Part shown: piece after piece, positions 17,195 through 27,100 of the stretch
Position numbering within the stretch: position 1 is the stretch's first letter
How the letters are laid out: the number at the start of each line of letters is the position of its first letter
Notes under the pieces: generated by a model
Told to the model about the DNA's origin: nothing
Seen by the model: only the letters and a program-made list of their open reading frames with translations
Databases searched by the model: none
Source: an uncultured Sediminibacterium sp.
GTDB taxonomy: Bacteria; Bacteroidota; Bacteroidia; Chitinophagales; Chitinophagaceae
NCBI RefSeq assembly: GCF_946481145.1
Contig: NZ_CAMLMJ010000023.1
Location: 1-64,000 of the forward strand
DNA length: 64,000 bases
Direction of reading: 5' to 3'
Translations under genes and position numbers: made by a program

Positions 17195-18193
17195 ATGTCG
17201 GCAGAAAAGATCATAAAAGAATGGAAGATTGGCGCTTTTAAGCCTATTTATTGGCTGGAAGGCGAAGAATCTTATTTTATTGATCAGGTGGTTGATTATG
17301 CCGAACATCATATCCTGCCTGAATCAGAAGCTGGTTTTAACCTTACTGTTTTCTACGGAAAAGATGCTGACTGGGCCGCTGTAGTAAATGCCTGCAGGCG
17401 ATATCCCATGTTTGCTGAGCGGCAGGTAGTAATACTGAAAGAGGCACAACAGATGCGGGATATTGATAAATTGGAACCCTATATTGAAAATCCGCTCAAA
17501 TCCACGGTATTCATTGTAAGCTATAAAGACAAAAAAGTAGATGGCCGATCTAAACTAGCCAAAACCCTGAAAGCAAAAGGGGAAATGCTCACTACTAAGA
17601 AAATTTATGAAAGCCAGTTGCCGGAATGGACGCAGGAAGTAGTAAAAAAACATGGCCTGACCATTAACCAGAAAGCATTAATGCTTTTAGTTGACCATGT
17701 AGGGAACGACCTGAGCAGAATTGAAAATGAAATAGAAAAACTGGCTGTTAACCTGGGTGCAAGAAAGAATATTACGGAAGATGATATTGAGAAATATATA
17801 GGAATTAGTAAAGAGTTTAATGTCTTTGAATTGCAGGAAGCAATCGGAAAAAAAGACCTCTCCAAAACAATCCGTATCATTCAGTATTTCGAGGCCAATC
17901 CCAAGGCTGCGCCTATACAACAGGTACTCCCGGCATTGTATAATTATTTCAGCAAAGTGTATATGTTATTTGGCTTGCAAAATCCAGATGAAAAAACAGC
18001 CGCAAGCTCGCTTGGTGTAAACCCTTACTTCATCAAAGACTACATGAGTTCCGCCAGAAAATATGAATATTCAGGAGTGGAAAGGGCATTGCTATTGCTC
18101 CATCAATATAATCTGCGCAGCGTAGGCGTGCATGATGCAGGAACTTCTGATGCTGGACTTATGAAGGAAATGGTGGTGAAAATGATGAACTGA
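17195..18193 (+). CDS. holA: DNA polymerase III subunit delta
   Basis: A 332-aa clamp-loader subunit that opens the beta sliding clamp at the replication fork. The N-terminal RecA-like fold begins KIIKEWKIGAFKPIYWLEGEESYFID, the family start in this phylum. FVVSYKDKK-like (FIVSYKDKKVDGRSKLAKTL), the helical lid with LVDHVGNDLSRIENEIEKL, and the FNVFELQEAIGKKD segment match HolA proteins. The C-terminal collar domain is helical. Length is as expected (about 330-345 aa). It is probably monocistronic. Confidence 0.93.
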   Translation: MSAEKIIKEWKIGAFKPIYWLEGEESYFIDQVVDYAEHHILPESEAGFNLTVFYGKDADWAAVVNACRRYPMFAERQVVILKEAQQMRDIDKLEPYIENPLKSTVFIVSYKDKKVDGRSKLAKTLKAKGEMLTTKKIYESQLPEWTQEVVKKHGLTINQKALMLLVDHVGNDLSRIENEIEKLAVNLGARKNITEDDIEKYIGISKEFNVFELQEAIGKKDLSKTIRIIQYFEANPKAAPIQQVLPALYNYFSKVYMLFGLQNPDEKTAASSLGVNPYFIKDYMSSARKYEYSGVERALLLLHQYNLRSVGVHDAGTSDAGLMKEMVVKMMN

Positions 18194-18229
18194 GGAGGCA
18201 TTACAGGTAGCGTAATTTGCTTAGGGTAT

Positions 18230-18285
18230 TAGACCATAGTCCATAGACCATGGACCATGGACCATGGTCTATGGACTATGGTCTA
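18230..18285. repeat. Palindromic heptad array (GACCATG words) overlapping the ribF stop
   Basis: Eight consecutive 7-bp words run from 18230: TAGACCA, TAGTCCA, TAGACCA, TGGACCA twice, TGGTCTA, TGGACTA, TGGTCTA. The second half is the inverse complement of the first. The last three bases (18283-18285) are the TAG stop codon of ribF on the minus strand. The same words recur at 61495-61557. Confidence 0.8.
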
Positions 18286-19239
18286 GCTCCTAAAACCTGC
18301 TAATGTCAATGCTTCCATGGCTGCAGATTTATCTTTGGCTAGTTGTGCCTTTAACCCTTCCAGTCCATCAAACTTCACTTCGCTTCTCAATTGTTGTAAT
18401 ACATGTATACGCAGGGTTTGACCATAGATATCACTATCGAAATCAAAAATATTTATCTCAATAACCCTTTTTTTTCCGTCAACTGTCGGCCGTAGGCCGA
18501 TGTTCATCATGCCACCGAAAATTGTATGAGGGGTATTTACTATTTCAACTTGTACCGCATATACCCCATTCCCGGGAATGAGTTTGTCTTCGGTGCCAAT
18601 ATGCAGATTGGCTGTTGGGTATCCTATGGTTCGTCCTAATTGGTTACCTGTTATCACCATCCCTTCAAAAAAATAGGGATAGCCTAAAGCTGCATTTGCT
18701 GAGGCAATATCATTTTCAATGATTGCTTTACGAATGCGTGTAGAACTTACCGCAATTTCATTTAGCAACTGTTCAGTTATTTCTTTTACTTTAAAACCTA
18801 ATTGTTTGCCAAAAGATTCAAGAAGTTGATAGCCTCCCGTTCTCCCTTTTCCAAATCGATGATCATAACCAATAATGATGGTGTGGGGCTTGAAATATTT
18901 GTAGAGGAAATCGGTAATATATTCTTCTGCAGACTGGTTGGCAAAATGGTGGTCGAATGGCACAACTACCAGATGGTCGATACCTGCTTTTTCAAGTAAA
19001 ATTCTTTTTTCTGTAAGGGTGTTCAAAAGTTTTACATCGCCGGGTACAGAAGAAACAATTTTCCTGGGATGAGGATGGAAAGTGATGATTACGGTTTCGC
19101 CATCAATAGCCGCAGCTTCTTCTTTTAATTGCTTAAGTATCTGTTGATGCCCTTTATGTACACCATCAAATGTGCCGATAGTAACTACTGCATTCCTGAA
19201 TTCCGGTAAAGAACCTGCCAGTTCACGATGTACTTTCAT
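18283..19239 (-). CDS. ribF: Bifunctional riboflavin kinase/FAD synthetase
   Basis: A 318-aa cytoplasmic enzyme making FMN from riboflavin and then FAD. The FAD synthetase N-domain has GTFDGVHKGHQQIL (about residue 22) and IIGYDHRFGKGRTG (about 117). The riboflavin kinase C-domain has FEGMVITGNQLGRTIGYPTA (about 191, PTAN motif) and VYAVQVE, and ends near LRSEVKFDGLEGLKAQLAKD. Length is normal. Its stop codon TAG is the last word of a palindromic heptad array, so the C-terminus is intact but abuts a repeat. Confidence 0.95.
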   Translation of the reverse strand: MKVHRELAGSLPEFRNAVVTIGTFDGVHKGHQQILKQLKEEAAAIDGETVIITFHPHPRKIVSSVPGDVKLLNTLTEKRILLEKAGIDHLVVVPFDHHFANQSAEEYITDFLYKYFKPHTIIIGYDHRFGKGRTGGYQLLESFGKQLGFKVKEITEQLLNEIAVSSTRIRKAIIENDIASANAALGYPYFFEGMVITGNQLGRTIGYPTANLHIGTEDKLIPGNGVYAVQVEIVNTPHTIFGGMMNIGLRPTVDGKKRVIEINIFDFDSDIYGQTLRIHVLQQLRSEVKFDGLEGLKAQLAKDKSAAMEALTLAGFRS

Positions 19240-19346
19240 AAAGGAACGAAGGTAGTAAAATCTGTGATTTCAGCTACAGGCAGCAAGTCCCAAGCCATTG
19301 CTGTCCCGGGAAATTTAACCGTGAGCTGTAGGTGTTGCGTATGATG

Positions 19347-19574
19347 GAACACAGATCTTCATGATTTTCAGGATTTATCATGATAGATCTTGAAAATCAT
19401 GAAGATCTGTGTTCTATTAATAGCAGATAGTGCGTTTACGACAACCAAATATTTCTTTAAGCAAATGACTTTAAATTTTCTAATACCCAATCCCTCCGTT
19501 TAACTCATTAAAAGCAGAAAGCCTATAATAAGCACGCATCAAAGCTTGTAGCTTGCAGCTTGAAGCTTGAAGCC
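19347..19574 (-). repeat. MITE-like interspersed repeat, copy E (inverted orientation)
   Basis: Within the 504-bp spacer between ribF and purM. In the reverse complement it matches copies C and D in order: GCTTGAAGCT-type heptads, a GTGCTTATTATAGGCTTTCTGC block, an AAATATTTGG-like block, ATTAATAGAAC, and then the hairpin module. The hairpin arms 19347-19374 and 19387-19414 pair over 28 bp with one G-U. It has no coding capacity. Confidence 0.7.
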
Positions 19575-19638
19575 AATTTTCTCCGGACAGCAATGGTTCC
19601 AAGCCTTAGACTTTAAAATCAAGATACACTAGCCTCAA

Positions 19639-19670
19639 TTGCCAAATCCCCTTTTCAACCCTTACCTTTG
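19639..19670 (+). promoter_or_regulatory. Promoter of purM (Bacteroidota type)
   Basis: The -7 box TACCTTTG (19663-19670) fits TAnnTTTG, with TTG at 19639-19641 as the -33 element, 21-bp spacing. Transcription from here would give a leader of about 65 nt that includes an octamer repeat. Confidence 0.55.
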
Positions 19671-19700
19671 CAGCCAGGAGAATAAGTAGGGCGCCAATTC

Positions 19701-19740
19701 TCAAATTTTCAAATTTTCAAATTTTCAAATTTTCAAATTA
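19701..19740 (+). repeat. Tandem octamer repeat (TCAAATTT) in the purM leader
   Basis: Four perfect 8-bp units and a fifth ending in A are placed immediately before the purM ATG (19744). Copy number could vary by slippage; it would change leader length but not the reading frame. Confidence 0.85.
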
Positions 19741-19743
19741 AAA

Positions 19744-20922
19744 ATGTCTCTCTATTCCCAACGTGGTGTTTCGGCTCAGAAAGAAGAAGTACATTCAGCA
19801 ATTCAAAAGTTGGATCAGGGATTGTATGCCCATGCATTTTGTAAGATATATCCAGATTTTCTTTGTAACGATGATGGATATGTAAATATCATGCACGCAG
19901 ATGGGGCAGGCACCAAAAGCATTCTTGCCTATTTATACTGGAGAGAAACAGGGGATGCGTCGGTTTGGGAAGGAATTGCCCGCGACGCCGTTGCAATGAA
20001 CCTCGACGATTTATTATGCGTTGGCGTTACGGATCAGCTTTTATTTTCTTCTACCATCGACAGAAATAAACTTCGCATACCGGGTGAAGTATTACAAGCT
20101 GTAATCAATGGAACACAGGCTTTTTTTGATCAATTGAAAACTTATGGCGTAAATATCCATTACCTGGGTGGAGAAACAGCAGATGTAGGTGATGTAGTGC
20201 GCACTATTGCGGTGAATGGTACCATGACCAGCCGCTGGCCCAAAGAAAAACTAATTACCAATGATAAAATTGCTGCAGGAGATGTAATTGTTGGTTTTGC
20301 CAGCGCCGGCAAAGCAATTTATGAAGCAGCATATAATAGCGGATTGGGAAGTAATGGATTAACCAGTGCCAGACACGACGTACTTAACAAACATTATGCA
20401 ACAGCTTATCCGGAAACATACGAAACAACTCTCGCAGATGAAGTTGTTTATATAGGCAAAAACCGAATGACAGAAACCCTGGCCGTTGATGGATTCGGCG
20501 AATTGTCTATCGGTAAATTATTGTTGAGTCCGACAAGAACCTATGCGCCATTGGTAAAACAATTGTTAGACGGTTATTTTGATCAGATACATGGAATGAT
20601 ACATTGTAGCGGGGGCGGACAGACGAAATGCATGAAATACCTGCCAAAACCCTATAAAATTGTCAAAGACAATCTTTTTACAATTCCCCCAATATTCAAC
20701 CTGATTCGGGAAAATTCGGGTGCCGATATGCGGGAAATGTATCAGGTATTTAATATGGGGCATAGGCTGGAAGTGTTTACTGATGCCGATTCTGCCAAAG
20801 CTATGATTGAAATAGCTGCATCATTGGGTATTGAAGCAAAAATTGTGGGCAGGGTAGAAGCAGCGGATAAAGCCAGTCTGCACTTACTTACCTCAGAAGG
20901 AACAATTACTTATGAATATTAA
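19744..20922 (+). CDS. purM: Phosphoribosylformylglycinamidine cyclo-ligase (AIR synthase)
   Basis: A 392-aa purine-biosynthesis enzyme converting FGAM to AIR with ATP. It has the PurM-type N-terminal domain with HADGAGTKSILAYLYWRETG (about residue 50), IARDAVAMNLDDLLCVGVTDQLLF, and HYLGGETADVGDVVRTIAVNGT. The C-terminal domain has IVGFASAGKAIYEAAYNSGLGSNG and IHCSGGGQTKCMKYL, then NMGHRLEVF. At 392 aa it is longer than the E. coli protein (345) and matches the Bacteroidota variant. It is followed after 60 bp by the ftsE-like gene. Confidence 0.88.
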   Translation: MSLYSQRGVSAQKEEVHSAIQKLDQGLYAHAFCKIYPDFLCNDDGYVNIMHADGAGTKSILAYLYWRETGDASVWEGIARDAVAMNLDDLLCVGVTDQLLFSSTIDRNKLRIPGEVLQAVINGTQAFFDQLKTYGVNIHYLGGETADVGDVVRTIAVNGTMTSRWPKEKLITNDKIAAGDVIVGFASAGKAIYEAAYNSGLGSNGLTSARHDVLNKHYATAYPETYETTLADEVVYIGKNRMTETLAVDGFGELSIGKLLLSPTRTYAPLVKQLLDGYFDQIHGMIHCSGGGQTKCMKYLPKPYKIVKDNLFTIPPIFNLIRENSGADMREMYQVFNMGHRLEVFTDADSAKAMIEIAASLGIEAKIVGRVEAADKASLHLLTSEGTITYEY

Positions 20923-20982
20923 CAGGATTAAAACCTGCTGATACTTATTTTTGAATAGCAGTAGAAATTGTAATTTAGAACC

Positions 20983-21669
20983 ATGTCAGAAACAGTAGTA
21001 GCCATAAATAACGCCAAGATTTACCAGGGAGGTAACCTAATCCTGGAAGACGTAAATTTCTCTGTAAATAAAGGAGAATTTGTGTACCTCGTGGGTAAAA
21101 CAGGTACAGGGAAAAGCAGTTTGCTTAAAACCTTATATGGAGAATTGCCGCTTACAGAAGGAAGTGCATCCGTTGTAGGGTTTAACCTGCGTGATATGGA
21201 CTGGAAAAAAGTACCCTTTCTGCGTCGTAACCTCGGCGTTGTATTTCAGGATTTCCAACTACTTACCGACAGAAATGTACACGAAAACCTGCGCTTTGTG
21301 TTAAAGGCAACAGGCTGGCAGGATGAAAAGCTGATTGAAGAAAAAATCAATGACGTGCTTGACAAAGTGGGGTTGAGGAGCAAGGGTTTTAAAATGCCCT
21401 TTGAAATGAGTGGAGGGGAACAACAAAGGGTAGATATAGCCAGGGCCTTACTCAATTCGCCTAAACTAATATTGGCTGATGAACCTACCGGTAACCTCGA
21501 TCCGGAAACCAGTGACGAAATCATGCAATTACTGATACATATCGCAAGGGATTATGGTACAGCCGTAATAATGGCTACGCATGATTTTATTGTCATCAAT
21601 CGTTATCCTTCCAGGATTCTGAAAACGGAGAAAGGAAAAGTACTCGATAGCGCAAATGTGTCTGCTTAA
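20983..21669 (+). CDS. ftsE: FtsE-like ABC transporter ATP-binding protein
   Basis: A 228-aa ATPase. Walker A is [12 protein letters not shown] (residues 38-49), the Q-loop VVFQDFQLL, signature [16 protein letters not shown], Walker [16 protein letters not shown] and the H-loop ATHD. It matches the cell-division FtsE family, which couples to FtsX to control septal peptidoglycan hydrolysis. No ftsX gene is adjacent, so pairing is inferred. Its stop is followed directly by the end of a convergent glycosyltransferase gene (no gap). Confidence 0.85.
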   Translation: MSETVVAINNAKIYQGGNLILEDVNFSVNKGEFVYLVGKTGTGKSSLLKTLYGELPLTEGSASVVGFNLRDMDWKKVPFLRRNLGVVFQDFQLLTDRNVHENLRFVLKATGWQDEKLIEEKINDVLDKVGLRSKGFKMPFEMSGGEQQRVDIARALLNSPKLILADEPTGNLDPETSDEIMQLLIHIARDYGTAVIMATHDFIVINRYPSRILKTEKGKVLDSANVSA

Positions 21670-22806
21670 TCATTTACTGCCAACCATTAATTCCTGAATA
21701 AATCGGGCCCCTTTTTCATTGTTAAAGGTTGTTTGAATTAGTGCCATCCTTCTGTTCATTTCATCTGAAGAAAAAGGAAGCGAGAATAATTGGGTGATAA
21801 GCTGAATAAATTCCTCTGCTGTATCGGCTTTAGTACAAATTGAGTCAAGTTCAGAACCTCCTATTCCGGCCGTATTACTAATACAATGTCTTCCATTAAT
21901 AAGCGCATTAACCAGTTTGATTTTAATGCCAGTAGTAGTTAGGGAAGGCACAATATTAATATGCGCTTTGGTAATCATATCCTGCATTTCATGTTCCGTT
22001 GGATTAGCAACGAGACAGGTATGTCCCAGTACGTGCGCCTGCTTCTCCAGTTTGGGAGAAGGGTTTCTACCAGCTATAACAAACGGAATAGAAAGTTTGC
22101 TGAATACTTTTGTCAGCAGCCAGATGGCCATTTGCTCGTTGGAGTCAATGCTAAGATCCCCATGGTAAAGGCAGTAAGCGCCATTGGGATCTTTCTCTTT
22201 TGGCGCCCAGTTATCCGCAAGAAATAAAGGAATGGTATGAGTACGCTTTGCCCCAAACAGGGTTTTGTAAACCCCTTCATCTGTAGCAGTTATGCTGAGC
22301 AGAACAGCTTTGTTAGCAATGCGTTTTTCATAGGCTTTTAATAGGGAGCTTTCCCAATGGAAGTAACATTTTCTGAAGAAGGATTTCGCATGTGAAGCCA
22401 GTTCCTTATAGTATCTAAATTCTGTATTGTGCAGGCGCAGCAAACAAATGCGGTTTATAAAACGCTTATCTAAAAGCAAATAACTGGTATGTACCCCTTC
22501 CATTAGTATGGGGTAATTGTCTTTCAATAACTCATCAAATAACTGCTTATTATACCTGGAAGAGACAATATAGGGCAGGCTTAGCGAAAACGCATTGAAT
22601 CCTCTTAGTCTTTTATAATAATGAACAGCGTAGCAATACTTATCGAGGGTGGCATCTTCGCCCTTTCCGTAATCGAAACAATGCAGGTGAATCTTGATGC
22701 CAAGCGCATGTAATGCTTTGATTTTATAGAATACATCAAAAATGCCCCCCTGGTCTACCGGGAAAGGAACATTAAAGGCAATAATATGTAGGTGTGTATC
22801 GCTCAA
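21670..22806 (-). CDS. Glycosyltransferase, second of an overlapping pair
   Basis: A 378-aa protein with a GT-B-like outline. The N-terminal HIIAFNVPFPVDQGGIFDVFYKIKAL has the glycine-rich loop for sugar-nucleotide transferases. The C-half has YHGDLSIDSNEQMAIWLL, VIAGRNPSP, a HINIVPSLTTTGIKIKLVNAL segment (the E/K-rich region of GT4-like enzymes) and TAEEFIQLITQLF. No signal peptide is seen, so it is cytoplasmic or membrane-peripheral. It overlaps the upstream glycosyltransferase by 4 bp (ATGA), so the two are cotranscribed. The acceptor and sugar are unknown, perhaps surface polysaccharide. Confidence 0.8.
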   Translation of the reverse strand: MSDTHLHIIAFNVPFPVDQGGIFDVFYKIKALHALGIKIHLHCFDYGKGEDATLDKYCYAVHYYKRLRGFNAFSLSLPYIVSSRYNKQLFDELLKDNYPILMEGVHTSYLLLDKRFINRICLLRLHNTEFRYYKELASHAKSFFRKCYFHWESSLLKAYEKRIANKAVLLSITATDEGVYKTLFGAKRTHTIPLFLADNWAPKEKDPNGAYCLYHGDLSIDSNEQMAIWLLTKVFSKLSIPFVIAGRNPSPKLEKQAHVLGHTCLVANPTEHEMQDMITKAHINIVPSLTTTGIKIKLVNALINGRHCISNTAGIGGSELDSICTKADTAEEFIQLITQLFSLPFSSDEMNRRMALIQTTFNNEKGARFIQELMVGSK

Positions 22807-23906
22807 TTCAGTTTCTGATAAAATTGGATCAATTTTTCTGATTCGGTTTCCCAGTTTAGTTCCAGTCTGGCTTTAAGTGCTTTTTGGACTATTTGTTTAT
22901 ACAGAACAGTATCGGTGAGCAGTTTGTTCAATCCTTTGGCGATACTATCTGTATCGGTGTCTTCAACAAGAAGGGCAAATCCATATTTGTCATTAATTGA
23001 CCGATATTCCGGATAGTCAACGCAAATTTGTGGTATCCCTGCCATCATGTAATCAAAAAAACGATTCGCGAGTGATTGATATTGGTTAAGTCCTTTTTTG
23101 TCGAAAAGGGTAATGCCTATAAGCGCAGCTTCCGTAACTACCCTCAGTGCCTCCGGGGCAATATTGCCTTTCAGGACGACCTTATCTTCAAGTTGATATT
23201 TGCGGATAAGTTCTTTTACTGAGTCGTAATAATTACCGTTGCCGCAAATAACCAATCTGGCATTAACCTGCAACATAGCTTCAATTAATTCATCGAAGCA
23301 TCTACCTTCATTAACAGACCCCTGGTATAAAATGTAATCTGCTTTTGCAATATTTTGTAATGTTGTTTTAGTAGGTAGATTTTTGATAACATCGTATTGA
23401 ACACCATATTGTTGTGAGAGCCAGTTCGAAATAAATTCATTCACGGTATAGCCATTTTTAAATCGTTTAACCATCCATTTTTCAATCAAAAGCCAACATT
23501 TTTTTATGAAGGGTCTGCGTATGATTTCAAATTGCTCAGTGAAAAGCTCATGAGCATCGTAGACCCTTTTTTGTCTTTTTAGTATACTTGAAAAGTAGCA
23601 GGGAAGTATGGTGTCAAGATCTATTGCACATATGATATCCGTCTTTTGAAAAAGCAGGAATACCAATAACCGGAAATTATATTCTGCATAAAATAGGACC
23701 CCCTTATTCCAAAAACAGCGAAGTCTTTTTTGCTGAAATAGTTGTTGAGATAGTTCGGTGCTATCTTTTCTTATTCTACCTACCAATAAAACGTCATATC
23801 CTTCTCTGACCAAAGTACTTGCAATACGATGCATACGCTGGTCGTAATTAAGGTCGTTGGTAACGGTAAAAATAATTCGTTTCAATAGTAGAGGCTTAAG
23901 CAACAA
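22803..23906 (-). CDS. Glycosyltransferase family 4-like, first of an overlapping pair
   Basis: A 367-aa GT-B enzyme. The N-domain has FTVTNDLNYDQRMHRIASTLVREG, a classic GT4 start, and YDAHELFTEQ. The C-domain has YQGSVNEGRCFDELIEAM, VICGNGNYYDS, VVLKGNIAPEALRVVTEAA and the NRFFDYMMAGIPQICVDYPEYRSI segment. The first codon read here is TTG at 23906; a second TTG at 23885 would give MKRIIFTVTNDL, which looks more natural. It is cotranscribed with the following transferase. Target unknown. Confidence 0.82.
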   Translation of the reverse strand: MLLKPLLLKRIIFTVTNDLNYDQRMHRIASTLVREGYDVLLVGRIRKDSTELSQQLFQQKRLRCFWNKGVLFYAEYNFRLLVFLLFQKTDIICAIDLDTILPCYFSSILKRQKRVYDAHELFTEQFEIIRRPFIKKCWLLIEKWMVKRFKNGYTVNEFISNWLSQQYGVQYDVIKNLPTKTTLQNIAKADYILYQGSVNEGRCFDELIEAMLQVNARLVICGNGNYYDSVKELIRKYQLEDKVVLKGNIAPEALRVVTEAALIGITLFDKKGLNQYQSLANRFFDYMMAGIPQICVDYPEYRSINDKYGFALLVEDTDTDSIAKGLNKLLTDTVLYKQIVQKALKARLELNWETESEKLIQFYQKLN

Positions 23907-24124
23907 ATATACAGGCTGTAAAGCGCTTGAATCATCATGTCTTTCGGAGATATTAATATTAAAATATAGTCATCAATAAATTGATAATCAGTTTATTGTA
24001 AGTTTTAAATCTATATTCCTTTTTTTTATCATCTTATTTCTCCACCTATTATACACAGCCCTATAATCTTTCCGAAAAATCTACCTCATTTCCTGTATGT
24101 TCGCAGGTACTAAATAGCGGAAAA

Positions 24125-27100
24125 GTGAGATTAAAATCATTAGAAATCAAAGGGTTCAAAAGTTTTGCTGATAAAACCGTAGTGAGTTTTGATGAGGGCA
24201 TTACAGGTATTATCGGTCCCAATGGTTGCGGCAAGAGTAATATCATTGATAGTATTCGTTGGGTAATTGGCGAACAAAAAATATCGGCCTTAAGAAGTGA
24301 AAACCTAGAGGCTCTGGTCTTCAATGGTAGTAAGACCAGAAGTGCAAGTGGATTGGCAGAAGTGAGTCTCACTTTTGAGAATACCAAAAATCTGCTTCCT
24401 ACAGAATTCAGCACGGTAACAGTTACCCGTCGTTTTTATAAAAATGGGGAAAGTGAATACCGCTTGAATGATGTTACCTGTCGACTAAAAGACATCCACA
24501 ATTTATTTCTTGATACAGGTGTTAGTACCGACAGTTATGCCATCATTGAATTGGGGATGGTTGATGATATCATCAAGGATAAAGAAAACAGCCGCCGCCG
24601 TATGTTGGAGCAGGCAGCGGGCATCACTATTTACAAGACCCGTAAGAAAGAAGCAAAGAATAAATTAGACGCTACAGAACAAGATCTGGCACGTATTGAA
24701 GATTTGCTCTTCGAAATCAATAACCAGTTAAAAACACTGGAGAACCAGGCAAAAAAGGCGGAGAAATATTACGAGATTAAAAAGGATTACAAAGAAATTT
24801 CCGTAGAACTCGCAAAAGCGGCACTGGAAGGATTCAATATAACCTATAAGGAGCTTAATGAGCAGCAAGAACTCGAGATCAATAAAAAGGTACAACTTGA
24901 TGCTGAGATAGCAGTTGAAGAAGCCGCTATTGAACAGGAGAAAGTTGGTTTTATTGAAAAGGAAAGAGCCCTTCAAAGCATGCAGCATGAATTCAACGAT
25001 TTGCTGCAAAACTTACGCTCGAAAGAAAACGAACGTAACCTTGCTACCCAGAAACTTCATTACCTGAAGGAAAAAGAAACCAGCTTAAAAGACTTCCTCG
25101 AAAAAGCATCCGGTCAGTTAAAAACAATAGGTGATTCCATTGAATATACCCAATTACAGGTAGGGGAAGAAGAAACTAAGCTGATTGAATTACAAGACAG
25201 AGTAGAAACAGCCAAGCTGGATATCGAAGATAAACGTCGCATTTACGATGAGCGCAGAACTGGTGTAGACAGTTTACGTAATCAATACCAGCAGATACAG
25301 AGAAGTCAATTCGATGCTGAGAAAAAAGTAGCGGTAGCTGATACTTCTATTCAGAACCTTCAAAGGGCACAAACTCAACTGAATGAAGAAAAACAAAGCA
25401 GAGAGCAGCAATTGGAACAACTGCAGCAGGAGTTGACAGAAAAAGAAGAGGACCTCGCAGCTCGCAGGATTGATCTGCAACAATTACAGGAACAACATGA
25501 GCGTACCCGTGAGAATATTTTTGAAACCCAGGCACAACTTGAAGTGTTACGTAACGAATTGGCTGAAGAAAACCGTAAGCTAGATGCCAAAAGGAACGAA
25601 TACAACCTCCTTAAGAGCCTGATCGATTCAATGGAAGGTTATCCGGAGAGTATTAAGTTTCTCCATAAAAATCCTGAATGGAATCATGCGGCCCCAATTC
25701 TTTCAGATATCATTTATGTAAAAGAAGCATACAGGGCGGCAGTTGAAAATGTGTTGGAGCCATACCTCAATTACTATGTGGTAAATAACCTTCAGGAAGG
25801 TTTGCAGGCTGTACACTTACTGGATGCCAATGCAAAAGGTAAAGCCAACTTTTTCATGCTCGAAAAATTTGCCGACCTCCGCGTTGAAACCCATCAACCT
25901 GCCAATACCATCCCTGCTATGGATGTTATTGAAGTTGATGACCAATATCGCAAACTGGCAGAATATCTTTTAGGTAACGTGTATATTGCAGAGAATGATG
26001 AGGCTATTGCCAATAGCAATGGCGCAGTCGTTCTTGAAAAAACAGGTAAGTATGTAAAAGGAAAGTATACACTTACTGGCGGTAGCGTTGGACTTTTTGA
26101 AGGAAAGAAAATTGGTCGCGCGAAAAACCTCGAAAAACTGGCCGAAGAAATACAGGATCAGGAATCGGTAGTAAGTTTACTTAAAGCTGATATTCAGGCA
26201 AAGCATAATGAGGTAATTGCCTTCAATGAGCAATTGAAAGAAAATGCCATTAAGCAAACCGAAAATGAAATTAACCAGCTAACCAACCAGGTGTTTGCTA
26301 CCAGAAACCGCATCGAAAACCTGCAAGCTGCCCAGCAAAACGCTTTTCAACGTCTTACCGATATTGAAACCCGTTTGCAGGATGAACAGGATGCCATTGC
26401 TGCTACTAGAGAAGAATTGTTTCAACTGAATGATCAGTTGCTGGAAACAGGCGAACAGAAGAAACTGGTAGAACAGGATTATCAGTTGGCAGAACAGGAG
26501 TATAATTACGCTTCTGTACAATACAATGAAACAAACCTTCAGTTAACCCGTCAGCAAAGCAAAATCACTACCCTTAAACAGGAGCTTGTTTTCAAAGAAA
26601 ACCAGCTAAGTGAGTTGCACCAACAGATAGAAAGCAATACTGCACAGCTTTCCGAAGCTTCCGGCAATATTGAAGAAGGTGAAAAAGCTCTGATTGGCTC
26701 AGAAGAATTATTGCTCGATCTGATGCGCAAAAAAGAAGCAGAAGAGCAGAAATTGAATGAAGCAGATCAGGCTTACTATAACTTACGTAACGCGCTGCAG
26801 GAAAAAGAAAGTGAACTTCGCCTTAAAGTGAAGAGTAAGGAGATGATTGATCACCTCGTTACTGAAATCAAAGACAGGCTGAACGAACTTAAGCTGCAGT
26901 TAGCTGGTATGAAAGAAAGATTGAGTGTTGAATTCAAGGTTGAACTTGATGAGATTCTCGATCAGGCCAGAACTACGGATACTTCACTGGAAGAATTGCA
27001 AGCCAGCTCAGACAGGATGAAAAAACGCCTGGAAAACATGGGAGAGGTTAACCCTACCGCTATTGAAGCCTTTATGGAAATGAAAAAGCGTTATGAGTTT

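Noticed and set aside
19744..20922. AIR synthase-related protein of unknown function (HypE/SelD relative) instead of PurM
   Set aside because: The GAGTK, GGETADVGD and GGGQTKCMKY motifs fit PurM, and the length agrees with the Bacteroidota PurM form, although the assignment is less certain than for a canonical 345-aa PurM.
25274..25605. Antisense open frames within smc and other long genes
   Set aside because: Cys/Phe/Ser-rich low-quality shadows of strong genes on the opposite strand, with no initiation or termination signals of their own.
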